A stretch of DNA of 48,549 nucleotides from an uncultured Clostridia bacterium (GTDB taxonomy: Bacteria; Bacillota; Clostridia; Oscillospirales; Acutalibacteraceae), in the NCBI GenBank assembly GCA_944380875.1, contig CALWJA010000068.1, forward strand, positions 1 to 48,549, given 5' to 3'. Shown piece after piece: positions 16,922-24,730 of this stretch (position 1 is its first letter; the number at the start of each line of letters is the position of its first letter). The position numbers were made by a program, and so were the translations under genes. The notes under the pieces are model-generated. The model was given only the letters and a program-made list of their open reading frames with translations, ran no database searches and had not been told where the DNA came from.

Positions 16922-17559
16922 TACCTGCCGTATCCTCTATACCTGCCGCAGGTTCCAATGCTTTGGCGGGGATATCGCTTCCGGGATTCTTTCTATATAT
17001 CTTGCTGGCGCTTTCTGCGGAAAGCATGATTTTTTCCGGCGCCGGAGGTTTTAGCCGGGCTATGCGTGCCGCCAGAAAGCCGGGTTTGCTGCACTGGAAT
17101 ACCCTCTTTGTTACATTTTTCTGTGTTTGCGCCGTATGTATATCACAGATTTTAAATCCATGGGTGGAAAGCTTTCCGCGCCCTATGGTGGCCCGCTCCG
17201 TTATTTTTCTTTGTGTGGATGCTCTTCTGTATTTGGGAGTTGCCGTTCTTATGCGAAAAGCGGCGCCTTCTGTATGGAAGAGAGCGGGAAATGCCCTTTC
17301 TTCCGGTGCGCTGAACACATTGGTTCTTTCCATGCCTTTTTTGCAGCAGATTCTGAAAATGGATTTCCTTTCTTCTCTAGGCTATGCATTGGGCACGGGT
17401 ATTGCTTTCTGGCTTGCTTCCCTTCTGCTTCATTCCGCGCTGCAGATCTGCAGCCATAAGGATGTACCCCGGGCATACAGGGGACTTCCCGCAGCCCTCC
17501 TTTATGCGGGAATTCTGTGTCTTGCTTTCTGCGGGTTTTCAGGCGGGCGGTTCTTTTAA
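16918..17559 (+). CDS. RnfA-like membrane subunit lacking the conserved cysteines
   Basis: The 213-residue, six-helix protein is recognisable as RnfA/NqrE by RGLPAALLYAGILCLAFCGF near the C terminus and by the RKAAPSVWKR block. The N-terminal NNFVLxxFLGLCPF motif has become AESMIFSGAGGFSR with no cysteine. The TNCAVLG motif has become LNTLVLS, so T134 replaces the second cysteine. Other cysteines cluster elsewhere (FFCVCAVC, about 63-70). With the changes in rnfE, all four ligands of the bridging [2Fe-2S] cluster appear lost. It is the last Rnf-like gene; no rnfB follows. Confidence 0.7.
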   Translation: MIPAVSSIPAAGSNALAGISLPGFFLYILLALSAESMIFSGAGGFSRAMRAARKPGLLHWNTLFVTFFCVCAVCISQILNPWVESFPRPMVARSVIFLCVDALLYLGVAVLMRKAAPSVWKRAGNALSSGALNTLVLSMPFLQQILKMDFLSSLGYALGTGIAFWLASLLLHSALQICSHKDVPRAYRGLPAALLYAGILCLAFCGFSGGRFF

Positions 17560-17623
17560 GGATGGATGAACGGATAAAAATATATCAGAGTATTGAAGCC
17601 ACAGAAAATGGGAGGAAATGCAA

Positions 17624-18184
17624 TTGGGCAAAAAAATTGTAATATTAAATGGCAGCCCCCGGCCCCACGGAAATACGGTTGGGCTTATTGAAGCATTTCA
17701 ACAAGGGGCGGAGCAGGCGGGGCATAGTGTAACTCGGTTGGATTTGACCCGGCTGGGGATATATCCGTGTCTTGGATGTGATCGCGGCGGTATGGATCCT
17801 TCCAGTCCCTGTGTGCAAAAGGATGGGATGGAAAAGGTATATCCTGCATATGTGGAGGCGGATATTGTGGTTTTAGCCTCCCCCTTATACTCTTGGAGCG
17901 TCAGTGCGCAGATTAAATGTGTCCTGGATCGTTTGTATGCTTTGGGGGAAGGGGAAACACCTGTAGGTTCCGGCGCCGAAAAAGAAGCGGTGCTTTTGAT
18001 GGCAGGGGCCAGCGCCCCCGAAAAGAGCGGCCCCCAGATGGCAATGGAGTATTTTAAAGTGGTCTGCCAGGGGATCGGCTGGAAGTGGAAGGGTGCTATC
18101 TATGCCAAAGCCCGCAATCTGGGGGATATAAAAGGAAGCGCTCAATTGGAGGAAGCTTTTCAGTTGGGAGCTTCTCTGAAATAG
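17624..18184 (+). CDS. NADPH-dependent FMN reductase / flavodoxin-like protein
   Basis: The protein is 186 residues from a TTG at 17624 (GGAGG at 17611-17615, 8 bases upstream). The ATG at 17618 is too close to that site. The flavodoxin-like fold is shown by KIVILNGSPRPHGNT (phosphate loop for FMN) and VLASPLYSWSVSAQIKCVLDR. A Cys pair YPCLGCD is typical of iron-sulfur-flavoprotein relatives and may serve redox work. It lies 64 bases after the Rnf-like genes with no terminator between, so it may share their transcript and could be their soluble flavin partner. That partnership is inferred from position only. Confidence 0.75.
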   Translation: MGKKIVILNGSPRPHGNTVGLIEAFQQGAEQAGHSVTRLDLTRLGIYPCLGCDRGGMDPSSPCVQKDGMEKVYPAYVEADIVVLASPLYSWSVSAQIKCVLDRLYALGEGETPVGSGAEKEAVLLMAGASAPEKSGPQMAMEYFKVVCQGIGWKWKGAIYAKARNLGDIKGSAQLEEAFQLGASLK

Positions 18185-18238
18185 GCTTCCAGCGAAGTTT
18201 ACCGGAAACGGAGAAAATTTTATATAACCTTATAGCGC

Positions 18239-18280
18239 AAACACCGCCCAGCAGTTTAAACTGCTGGGCGGTGTTTTATT
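18239..18280 (+). terminator. Strong terminator closing the rpe-rnf-flavoprotein operon
   Basis: AACACCGCCCAGCAG (from 18240) pairs with CTGCTGGGCGGTGTT (to 18275) across TTTAAA and leads into TTTTATTG. It may also serve the minus-strand lipoprotein gene. Confidence 0.85.
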
Positions 18281-18335
18281 GTATTGTTTTATGTTATGTG
18301 GAAGGGAATAATGGAATGGTTGCCCCCGTTTTCTA

Positions 18336-18839
18336 TCAGTTATACCCCAGGGCCTTGAGCATTTCTTCCCCTTGGGATTCATAGGCCGCGCCTCCAAGAG
18401 AAAATACAACGGTTTTTTCCAGGCGTACAAGGATCTGGAAACCATCTTCCGCATAGGCGGAACATTTGTTATAAGCGGAGGAATCAATGTTGGACGTGAT
18501 CGAATCTCCGAATTCACTTTTTACGCTATTATAAAATTCCATAGCGCTTTGCGTATCCCCAAACTGGACATAATGGCAAAAAACAGCGGAATTATTGGAA
18601 GCGCTCAGATAGGACTCCACATTGTAGGTAGAAGTGGTGCTTTCCGTTACATCCTGGACGGAATATCCCTGCTCCTCCGCGATAGAAGTGAATTCTTCGG
18701 GGGTTATAGGATGTTTTGCAGAGCACCCTGTCAGAAGCAGGAGCGTCATCAGACAGGACATACTGAGGGCTGCTATCTTGAAAAGCAGCTCTTTATACGC
18801 TTTTTTTGTATGGGAGGCTGCAGAGTAAAAATGCGTCAT
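18336..18839 (-). CDS. Small lipoprotein of unknown function
   Basis: The 167-residue protein starts at the Met at 18839, preceded by AGGAAAGGAAG. An in-frame Met nine residues earlier has a poorer site. A long basic N-region leads into CLMTLLLLTGCS, a lipobox with C39 as the lipid-bearing residue. The mature part starts with SAKHPITPEEFTSIAEEQGY and contains a mixed alpha/beta segment with YVQFGDTQSAMEFYNSV. Similar small lipoproteins are frequent in Clostridia but I cannot assign a role. Confidence 0.6.
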   Translation of the reverse strand: MTHFYSAASHTKKAYKELLFKIAALSMSCLMTLLLLTGCSAKHPITPEEFTSIAEEQGYSVQDVTESTTSTYNVESYLSASNNSAVFCHYVQFGDTQSAMEFYNSVKSEFGDSITSNIDSSAYNKCSAYAEDGFQILVRLEKTVVFSLGGAAYESQGEEMLKALGYN

Positions 18840-19268
18840 ATGCGGGTTTCTTCCTTTCCTTTTCATTTCCGAACCGGCGTTTTCTAGCAGGTGCCGGTAT
18901 ACGATACTGCACAGCTTTCCTGTAGGATGCGGCGCTGCAGGGAAAGCCTTCAGATAATTACATATATTATACGCTTTCCCCTGGTGGTTGTACAGTTTTT
19001 TTCATATACAAGCTAAAAGAAGGAAAAGGTTCCGCTGAGAAAGTATGGGATGAAGGCCGTTTAATGGGTAAAAAAGGCCCACACTTCCTTTGAAAAAGGC
19101 ATTACAAAGCAGTATGGAATACTAAAAGAAAATCAAAGTTTTTTCGTCCAACAAAAAAGAATTTTGTAGAGCGTTTTTGTATAAAAAGATATAGAATAAG
19201 GCCATGGAAAGCAAACACAGTATGTGTTCTCGCGAAGACGGAAAATAAAAAATTTAGGAGGTATCTTT
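18840..19268. other. Divergent intergenic region with hairpin and minus-strand promoter
   Basis: The region separates the minus-strand lipoprotein from the mglB-like fragment. A hairpin pairs 18914-18925 with 18935-18947 with one bulge, in the leader of the minus-strand gene. On the minus strand TGTACA (18994-18989) and TATAAT (18971-18966) are 17 bases apart and form a plausible promoter. No gene is seen. Confidence 0.45.
18966..18994 (-). promoter_or_regulatory. Promoter of the minus-strand lipoprotein gene
   Basis: Read on the minus strand, TGTACA and a perfect TATAAT are separated by 17 bases, some 130 bases before the start at 18839. Confidence 0.5.
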
Positions 19269-19706
19269 ATGAAAAAATTAGCAATGCTGCTTGCATCTGT
19301 GCTGATCCTGGGAATATTTGTTTCCTGCAAGAGCGCGCCGGCCAGTTCAGGCGCCGGTTCCCAGGCGGGCGGAAGCCAGCAGAACAACACCGAGGCATTG
19401 GACGTACATATTTTCTATTATGACTATTCTGACGTTTATATCTCTACGGTTCGCAACGAGATGGACACCATGTTAAAGGATATGGGCGTTAATGCCAAGA
19501 GCTGGGATGCTGCAGGCAGCCAGCCTTCTCAGTCTGACCAGGTTAACACCGCTATTACCGCCGGGGCGGACCTATTGATCGTTAACATTGTAGAAACTTC
19601 TTCGTCGGATGCGGCTCAAGGCATTATGTATGGCTTCCATATCATAAAATTACAAAACAAACTCTGCAGAGAATTGAACAGTAAAAAGACAAATTTTCCG
19701 TTATAG
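19269..19706 (+). pseudogene. Truncated galactose/methyl-galactoside ABC transporter binding protein (MglB-like)
   Basis: A well-placed AGGAGG and ATG start a lipoprotein (KLAMLLASVLILGIFVSC, lipid C20). About 100 residues follow that match periplasmic galactose-binding proteins of the MglB type, such as NEMDTMLKDMGV and GADLLIVNIVETSSSDAAQ. Intact family members are about 330 residues or more and continue with a helix and the VVFFNKE strand. Here the match stops at about base 19618 and about 30 unrelated residues lead to a stop at 19704. The rest of the gene is not in the window. The break marks the left edge of the conjugative-element region. Confidence 0.75.
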
Positions 19707-19804
19707 ATTCATGTAAAGAATATGGAAAAAATGCCAATGAATATCTTCCCACGTTTTGCAGATACTACCAAAGAATCAACCTGCAACAAACGGAGGAATA
19801 CAAT

Positions 19805-19840
19805 ATGAAAGCCACAGGAATCGTCCGCAGAATCGACTAA
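19805..19840 (+). pseudogene. Stub of an AbrB/SpoVT-family regulator gene
   Basis: GGAGGA precedes an ATG whose codons read MKATGIVRRID and then TAA. AbrB/SpoVT-type regulators in many Clostridia elements begin MKATGIVRRIDDLGR, so these eleven residues match the start exactly and then break. The next codons show no AbrB sequence. The open frame also extends upstream without a start to about 19681. It is a deletion scar inside the left end of the element. Confidence 0.6.
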
Positions 19841-20161
19841 TGCGTTATAATAGGACAAGGTCGGAAAGCCGCATAAACACTGGGGTTTCGCTGATTTCGT
19901 CCAAGCTTTCAGCATGAAAATTCCTGCGACTGACAACCGAATATTTAGAAAAGGGAGATGAGACAAACCCGCCGATGGTGATCGGAGATGTGTCTGTTTT
20001 GACAGCCCTGCCACAAGGAGCCGAATGGGGCACGTTTCCCTTTCGGCTTCTTTCTATATGGCAGAAACTTGGTATGGAGTTTTGACGAGCGTTCAAAGTA
20101 GCAAATCAAGGCATAATGCTGTATAATTAAATTATCCTCAAGAAAGTGAGGTGCTTTTGCG
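19841..20161. other. Non-coding left-end segment of the element
   Basis: No gene is supported. A hairpin pairs AGCCGAA (from about 20021) with TTCGGCT (about 20041), followed by TCTTTCT, so it may terminate transcription. The Bro-N gene follows after an AT-rich CTGTATAATTAAATTA segment that is probably its promoter. Confidence 0.4.
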
Positions 20162-21076
20162 ATGAGCGAGGCCAATGAAAAGAAAGATATTCAGCTATTT
20201 GAAGATAGCCCGATCCGTACCGCTTGGGACGAAGAAAAAGAAGAATGGTATTTTTCTATTGTAGATGTTGTAGCGGTGCTGACAGATCAGAAAACACCGA
20301 GAAGTGCCAGTACATACTGGGCGGTTCTAAAAAAACGTCTGAGAGAAGAAGGTGCTTCTCAACTGCTTACAAATTGTAAGCAGTTGAAAATGACGGCTGC
20401 TGACGGCAAAAAGAGAGCCACCGATGTGGCCAATACGGAGCAGCTGCTTCGTATTATCCAATCGATCCCTTCGCCCAAGGCTGAACCTTTTAAGGCATGG
20501 CTGGCAATGGTAGGGCGTGAGCGTATTGAAGAGACGATTGATCCTGAGCAGGCTATTGACCGTGCTTTAGATACTTACCTTAAAAAAGGCTATTCTGAGG
20601 AATGGGTTCATCAAAGGCTTTTGGCTATCCGTATCCGCAATGAGCTGACAGATGAATGGAAAAAGCACGGAGTGAAAAAGGGACAAGAATACGCGATTTT
20701 GACAGACGAAATCTCCCGGGCATGGTCTGGTATGACTACCCGGCAATACAAGCGTTTAAAGGGTCTTAAAAAGGAAAATTTGCGGGACAATATGACCGAT
20801 TTGGAATTGGTTCTGACGATGCTGGCAGAGGCGTCTACAACAGATATTTCCAAAACGGTACAGCCGAAAGATTTTTCTGAAAACCAGCAGGTTGCTCAAC
20901 AAGGCGGCGAAGTTGCCGGAATTGCCAGGAAAGCTTTGGAAGAACGGACAGGACGACCTGTCATTACATCAGAAAACGCCGCATCTCTTCGGCAACTGGT
21001 CACAGATATCGTAGAGGATGCGGCAGAACTTCCTGAAATAAATGGGAACGAAACAAAAGATTCAGGGCCAAAATAA
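20162..21076 (+). CDS. Bro-N domain (phage antirepressor-like) protein
   Basis: The 304-residue protein has an N-terminal Bro-N domain (about 8-120): QLFEDSPIRTAWDEEKEEWYF, SIVDVVAVLTDQ and YWAVLKKRL. The remainder is helical and resembles DinD-like or Bro family proteins on prophages and elements. Bro-N binds DNA and often acts as an antirepressor or stress-induced factor. GTGAGGTG precedes the ATG. It is 34 bases upstream of the DUF4143 ATPase gene and probably shares its transcript. Confidence 0.75.
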   Translation: MSEANEKKDIQLFEDSPIRTAWDEEKEEWYFSIVDVVAVLTDQKTPRSASTYWAVLKKRLREEGASQLLTNCKQLKMTAADGKKRATDVANTEQLLRIIQSIPSPKAEPFKAWLAMVGRERIEETIDPEQAIDRALDTYLKKGYSEEWVHQRLLAIRIRNELTDEWKKHGVKKGQEYAILTDEISRAWSGMTTRQYKRLKGLKKENLRDNMTDLELVLTMLAEASTTDISKTVQPKDFSENQQVAQQGGEVAGIARKALEERTGRPVITSENAASLRQLVTDIVEDAAELPEINGNETKDSGPK

Positions 21077-21110
21077 GATTGTATCGTAAATTGGACGAAG
21101 GAGGCTGATG

Positions 21111-22334
21111 ATGAGCTATATCAAGCGGGACATAGAAAGCAAAATCATTTCCTTAACCAAAGAATATCCTTGTATCCTGATTACAGGACCACGGCAAGTA
21201 GGAAAAACGACTGTGCTGCATCATCTGATGGCTTCAGATCGGAACTATGTAACTTTGGATGATCTGGAAGAGCGGAAGCTGGCTAAAACGGATCCTGTCC
21301 TTTTCCTTCAGATGCATGATCTGCCGCTATTCATTGACGAAGTACAGTATGCGCCGGAGCTTTTTTCCTATATCAAGATTGCAATAGATAACGGTGCGGC
21401 GCCAGGTTCTTTCTGGCTAACCGCTTCAGAAGCGTTTCGAACGATGGGACTGGCGCAAGAGTCCCTTGCCGGGCGCACCGCCATTCTACATATGCCCAGC
21501 TTGTCTCAGCATGAAATATACGGTTCAGGCGTGAATACGCCTTTTTCAGTAGAACTCAGTGCATTAAAGATCCGCAGAGTGACCGGTACGGTAACTAATA
21601 TAGAAGGTATTTATCAGCGCATATGGAATGGTTCTCTTCCCGGCTATGTCAGTGGAAAATTTACCGACCGCGATGTTTTCTATTTCAGCTATCTGCAAAC
21701 CTATATAGACCGGGATGTCAGCGAGCTGGTGGCCTTAACCGATAAGCTTCTGTTTCAGGATTTCGTCCGCGCTGCGGCCTGCCGGGCCGGACAGATGCTC
21801 AATGTCCATGATATCGCCCAGGATGTAGGCGTATCAGATGATACTGCAAAACGCTGGCTGCAGGTTCTGGAAAAATCGGATATTATCTTTTATCTGAGAC
21901 CCTATTCCAACAATCTCCTGAAAAGGACGGTAAAGACGCCGAAGATGTATTTCTTTGATACAGGCTTGGTTGCGTATCTGACCCGGTACAGCTCCCCGGA
22001 GATTTTGCAGAACGGAGCCATCAATGGTGCGATCTTGGAGAACTTTGTGGTGGCAGAAATTTTGAAGAGCTATCAAAACAACGCGCAGGATTGCTTGCTT
22101 TGGTACTACCGGGACAAGAGCAGCAATGAAATTGATATGGTAATCGAAAGTGACGACCAGCTTCACCCACTGGAAATCAAGCGCTCCGTAAACCCGGGCA
22201 GCGAGTTGGTAGGCGCATTCTCCATATTAGATAAAGGCTCCGTGCCACGGGGAACAGGCGCTGTGCTCTGTATGCGTCCGGAGCTTTCTGCAATCAATGC
22301 CCAGAATTATATCGTCCCGATCTGGATGATATAA
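21111..22334 (+). CDS. AAA ATPase with DUF4143 C-terminal domain
   Basis: The 407-residue protein has an N-terminal P-loop domain and a C-terminal DUF4143 domain. Walker A is ITGPRQVGKTT, Walker B LPLFIDEVQYAPEL. Features after residue 200 are a winged-helix-like segment (NVHDIAQDVGVSDDTAKRWL) and a PD-(D/E)XK-like end with SSNEIDMVIES and LHPLEIKRS. Members of this group are widespread, often on mobile DNA, and biochemically poorly defined. The nuclease-like end is intact in its D, E and K. AAGGAGG is 6 bases before the second of two adjacent ATGs, which I take as the start. A terminator follows. Confidence 0.8.
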   Translation: MSYIKRDIESKIISLTKEYPCILITGPRQVGKTTVLHHLMASDRNYVTLDDLEERKLAKTDPVLFLQMHDLPLFIDEVQYAPELFSYIKIAIDNGAAPGSFWLTASEAFRTMGLAQESLAGRTAILHMPSLSQHEIYGSGVNTPFSVELSALKIRRVTGTVTNIEGIYQRIWNGSLPGYVSGKFTDRDVFYFSYLQTYIDRDVSELVALTDKLLFQDFVRAAACRAGQMLNVHDIAQDVGVSDDTAKRWLQVLEKSDIIFYLRPYSNNLLKRTVKTPKMYFFDTGLVAYLTRYSSPEILQNGAINGAILENFVVAEILKSYQNNAQDCLLWYYRDKSSNEIDMVIESDDQLHPLEIKRSVNPGSELVGAFSILDKGSVPRGTGAVLCMRPELSAINAQNYIVPIWMI

Positions 22335-22384
22335 TCAAACAAAGTCCTGTCAAAAAGGAATACACAAAAGAATTAGTTTATGCC

Positions 22385-22417
22385 AAGCGGTTTCTTCTTC
22401 GGAGGAAGCCGCTTTTT
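22385..22417 (+). terminator. Intrinsic terminator with TTCG loop
   Basis: A 13-bp stem (22385-22397 with 22402-22414, two G-U pairs) is closed by a TTCG tetraloop and runs into T residues. It ends the Bro-N/DUF4143 transcript. Confidence 0.85.
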
Positions 22418-22452
22418 TCATACCCATTTTGAAGAAAAGGAGGGATCATGCC

Positions 22453-23571
22453 ATGAAATGTCTGCTCAAATACCAGTGGGTTAAACTGCCCAGAGCTTGT
22501 TTGCCCCAGGGCAAGGGATTACTGGGCTGTTGGGCCCGTTTGGCGGCACGAGCGGCATTTCGCAAGGGAGAAGCGCACTACTGTGGATATACGAATCCTG
22601 TAAAGCCGGGGGTATGGTCAGGCGGCATTGTGGGTCTGAAAAGCATCCTTGGCATGAAAAACCGTGGAAAAGCATTACAGATTCTCGATTCACTCCAGAA
22701 GTGGGGTTATATTGCTTACAATCTGGATCCTACTACGAAAAAATTAGAATATACCATCAGGGATTGGGTTCTTCGCTGTTCTGGTGAGGGATGTATGAAT
22801 GGCACGGTCTACGCTACGGATGGTTATGGCTTTCTTTGCCTACCCAGATCTATTCCAGACAGGTTAGCAAAGCAGGGCTATATTTTTGATGAAGCGGATG
22901 CCTGGATGGATCTTTGGTGCCATACGGTATGGCAGGATCCGCGCAATATCTTTTCTTTTTTGGCGCCAACCGTACAATATGGCTCATATGGCGCCGCATT
23001 AACTTTGGAAACCTTGGGACAGCGCTGGGGCTGGGAAAAGACAAAGGTATGGAGATTTTTTCAGAAGCATGGGGATGCCTTCTCTCTGTACCGCTTGCCC
23101 AGTTCCTGCGGCTGTCTCGTTTTTAATAGACTGTATCCAACAGGTACAGAGGTTTCATTACCAGACCGCACGGAGATTGAGCGTATAATTGCAGATATAC
23201 GCATTTTGGCCGGAAATACGCATATTCAGGGAACGGAACATATCCGCCTGAATAAGATGATTCTCTGGTACAGCCGGACGCTTGTTTCCCATATGGGCGG
23301 TAATCCGGAAAACATCGGCAAAGAAAACCGCGTTGCAGTTTCAGGCCATATATTACGCGCGTATATTTCTCTGTGTTGGAATTGTAAGAACTGTAGAGAG
23401 GACTGCGAGGAAATAAGAGATACTGTTCTCTCAATTTACAGAAATACCATACGAGGGCCATGCGCCCGAAGTCTCAACAAGGCAAAGGAGAATTTTTATG
23501 AACAATCAGGAAAACAGTGCCAGCAAAGCACTTTACGAACAGCAGGAACACCAGATTTCAGCCCAATCTGA
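22453..23571 (+). CDS. Element-borne protein of unknown function, replication/DNA-binding type
   Basis: The 372-residue protein starts MKCLLKYQWVKLPR and contains WVLRCSGEGCMNGTVYATDGYGFLCLPR, LWCHTVWQDPRNIFSFLAP and LGQRWGWEKTKVWRFFQKHGD. I recognise the pattern as a conserved protein of Clostridia conjugative elements with no settled function. The segment around WEKTKVWRFF resembles a winged-helix DNA-binding region such as those of element replication proteins. That role is inferred. GGAGG lies 9 bases before the ATG at 22453. It overlaps the next gene by 74 bases. Confidence 0.6.
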   Translation: MKCLLKYQWVKLPRACLPQGKGLLGCWARLAARAAFRKGEAHYCGYTNPVKPGVWSGGIVGLKSILGMKNRGKALQILDSLQKWGYIAYNLDPTTKKLEYTIRDWVLRCSGEGCMNGTVYATDGYGFLCLPRSIPDRLAKQGYIFDEADAWMDLWCHTVWQDPRNIFSFLAPTVQYGSYGAALTLETLGQRWGWEKTKVWRFFQKHGDAFSLYRLPSSCGCLVFNRLYPTGTEVSLPDRTEIERIIADIRILAGNTHIQGTEHIRLNKMILWYSRTLVSHMGGNPENIGKENRVAVSGHILRAYISLCWNCKNCREDCEEIRDTVLSIYRNTIRGPCARSLNKAKENFYEQSGKQCQQSTLRTAGTPDFSPI

Positions 23572-24136
23572 CGCTTTTATCAAGCTTTTGACAAAAAAGG
23601 GGATTTTGGAGGACAGCCAGATTGATGATGAGAAGATTCGGCAGGCACAGAAGGAGAAAAAACGGAATATGTACCACAACACACGTCTTCTTCTGGAGCA
23701 TTACCGGAACATTTCGTGGATGCTGGAGTGTTTCCCAAATACGATTGCGGAAGAATTAGATTCACCGCTCAGCAGTCTTGACTCCCTGCTGGACCGAATG
23801 GATTTGGAGATGGGTATGGGAAACCGTAAGCTGGAGAGCCGCATGGAGAGTGTGCGCAAATCCCGGCTTTTGATGGACAGGGTAAACGATGCGCTGACTA
23901 TTTTGAAGCGGAAGCCAGGCAACGGGGCGAAAATGTATGAACTGATTTATCTCACCTATCTCGCACCGGACAAGCTCAGCCATACAGACCTTTTGTATCG
24001 GCTTGATATTTCCACTCGGCATTACTACCGCCTTCGCCAGCAGGCCATTACTATTCTTTCCATTCGTCTGTGGTCCGCACCGGCCAGTGAGGTGGATTCA
24101 TGGCTGGAGGTGCTTACGCTGCTTGAGAATCTGTAG
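23498..24136 (+). CDS. Element-borne helix-turn-helix protein (DUF1492/sigma-region-4-like)
   Basis: The 212-residue protein is helical. Its middle (about 55-125) looks like a coiled segment (SSLDSLLDRMDLEMGMG). The end resembles a region-4-like helix-turn-helix: YELIYLTYLAPDKLSHTDLL, LDISTRHYYRLRQQAITIL. This layout is seen in DUF1492/ArpU-type regulators of phages and elements, which control late or transfer genes. AAAGGAG precedes the ATG. Its position just before the transfer operon fits a regulatory role. Confidence 0.55.
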   Translation: MNNQENSASKALYEQQEHQISAQSDAFIKLLTKKGILEDSQIDDEKIRQAQKEKKRNMYHNTRLLLEHYRNISWMLECFPNTIAEELDSPLSSLDSLLDRMDLEMGMGNRKLESRMESVRKSRLLMDRVNDALTILKRKPGNGAKMYELIYLTYLAPDKLSHTDLLYRLDISTRHYYRLRQQAITILSIRLWSAPASEVDSWLEVLTLLENL

Positions 24137-24247
24137 TGAAAATGATATGGCACAAAAAAGGCACAAAATTGGCAAGGCGGGCGCCGATGACATGGAAAAG
24201 GAAAAAAGATATACTGTTATTGTCCGATAGTGGGACCGGGTGAGAGT

Positions 24248-24294
24248 AACGCCGTTTCTTCAGAGCCGTTTGGCTCCAAAGAAGCGGCGTTTTT
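24248..24294 (+). terminator. Terminator or attenuator before the transfer operon
   Basis: AACGCCGTTTCTTC (from 24248) pairs with GAAGCGGCGTT (to about 24291), with an inner stem AGAGCC/GGCTC in the loop, followed by TTTTGCTG. It stands 36 bases before the VirB2-like ATG, so it may attenuate entry into the transfer operon. Confidence 0.75.
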
Positions 24295-24329
24295 GCTGCC
24301 CGGGAAAAACAAAACAGGGAGGTAAATTT

Positions 24330-24692
24330 ATGTCGAAACAACTTGTTTCCGGCGGGCAGCGCATACGGAAGGCCTATTGGACGCTGGTTGGCATTGCCTG
24401 CGCCATGATCCTGACGGTGCAGCCAGTGATGGCGGAGACTATTTGGGACCGTTTTTCCAGCATCATGCAGGATGTTTACGGGCAGCTTGTCGCAATCAGT
24501 ACCATTGTTGCTGTTACAGTAGCGGCAATCGCTCTGATTGTGCGCATGGTTTCCCGCAACCAGCGAGCTGTGGACGAGGCAACCAGCTGGCTCAAGCGGA
24601 TTGTCGTCACATGGATTGTGCTCAATACGCTGGGATTTATCGTAGCCTATCTGCAGCCCCTCATTGCCGGCGGACAGTATACGGCCCCCTAA
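24330..24692 (+). CDS. VirB2/TrbC-like pilin subunit of the type IV secretion system
   Basis: The 120-residue protein has an N-terminal signal (TLVGIACAMILTVQPVMAE) followed by two hydrophobic helices (about 50-70 IVAVTVAAIALIVRMV and about 92-108 IVVTWIVLNTLGFIVAYL) separated by a short polar loop. This layout is that of VirB2/TrbC-like pilins that polymerise in the transfer channel. AGGGAGG precedes the ATG at 24330. It is first in the transfer operon. Confidence 0.7.
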   Translation: MSKQLVSGGQRIRKAYWTLVGIACAMILTVQPVMAETIWDRFSSIMQDVYGQLVAISTIVAVTVAAIALIVRMVSRNQRAVDEATSWLKRIVVTWIVLNTLGFIVAYLQPLIAGGQYTAP

Positions 24693-24730
24693 CAGAGCAA
24701 AACGGTTAGTGCGAATGGAGGTGAAAGGAT

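Noticed and set aside
19681-19804. Open frame upstream of the AbrB stub
   Set aside because: It has no start codon and I cannot match its residues (such as CKEYGKNANEYLPTF) to a family. It may be the end of a deleted gene, so it is only mentioned with the stub.
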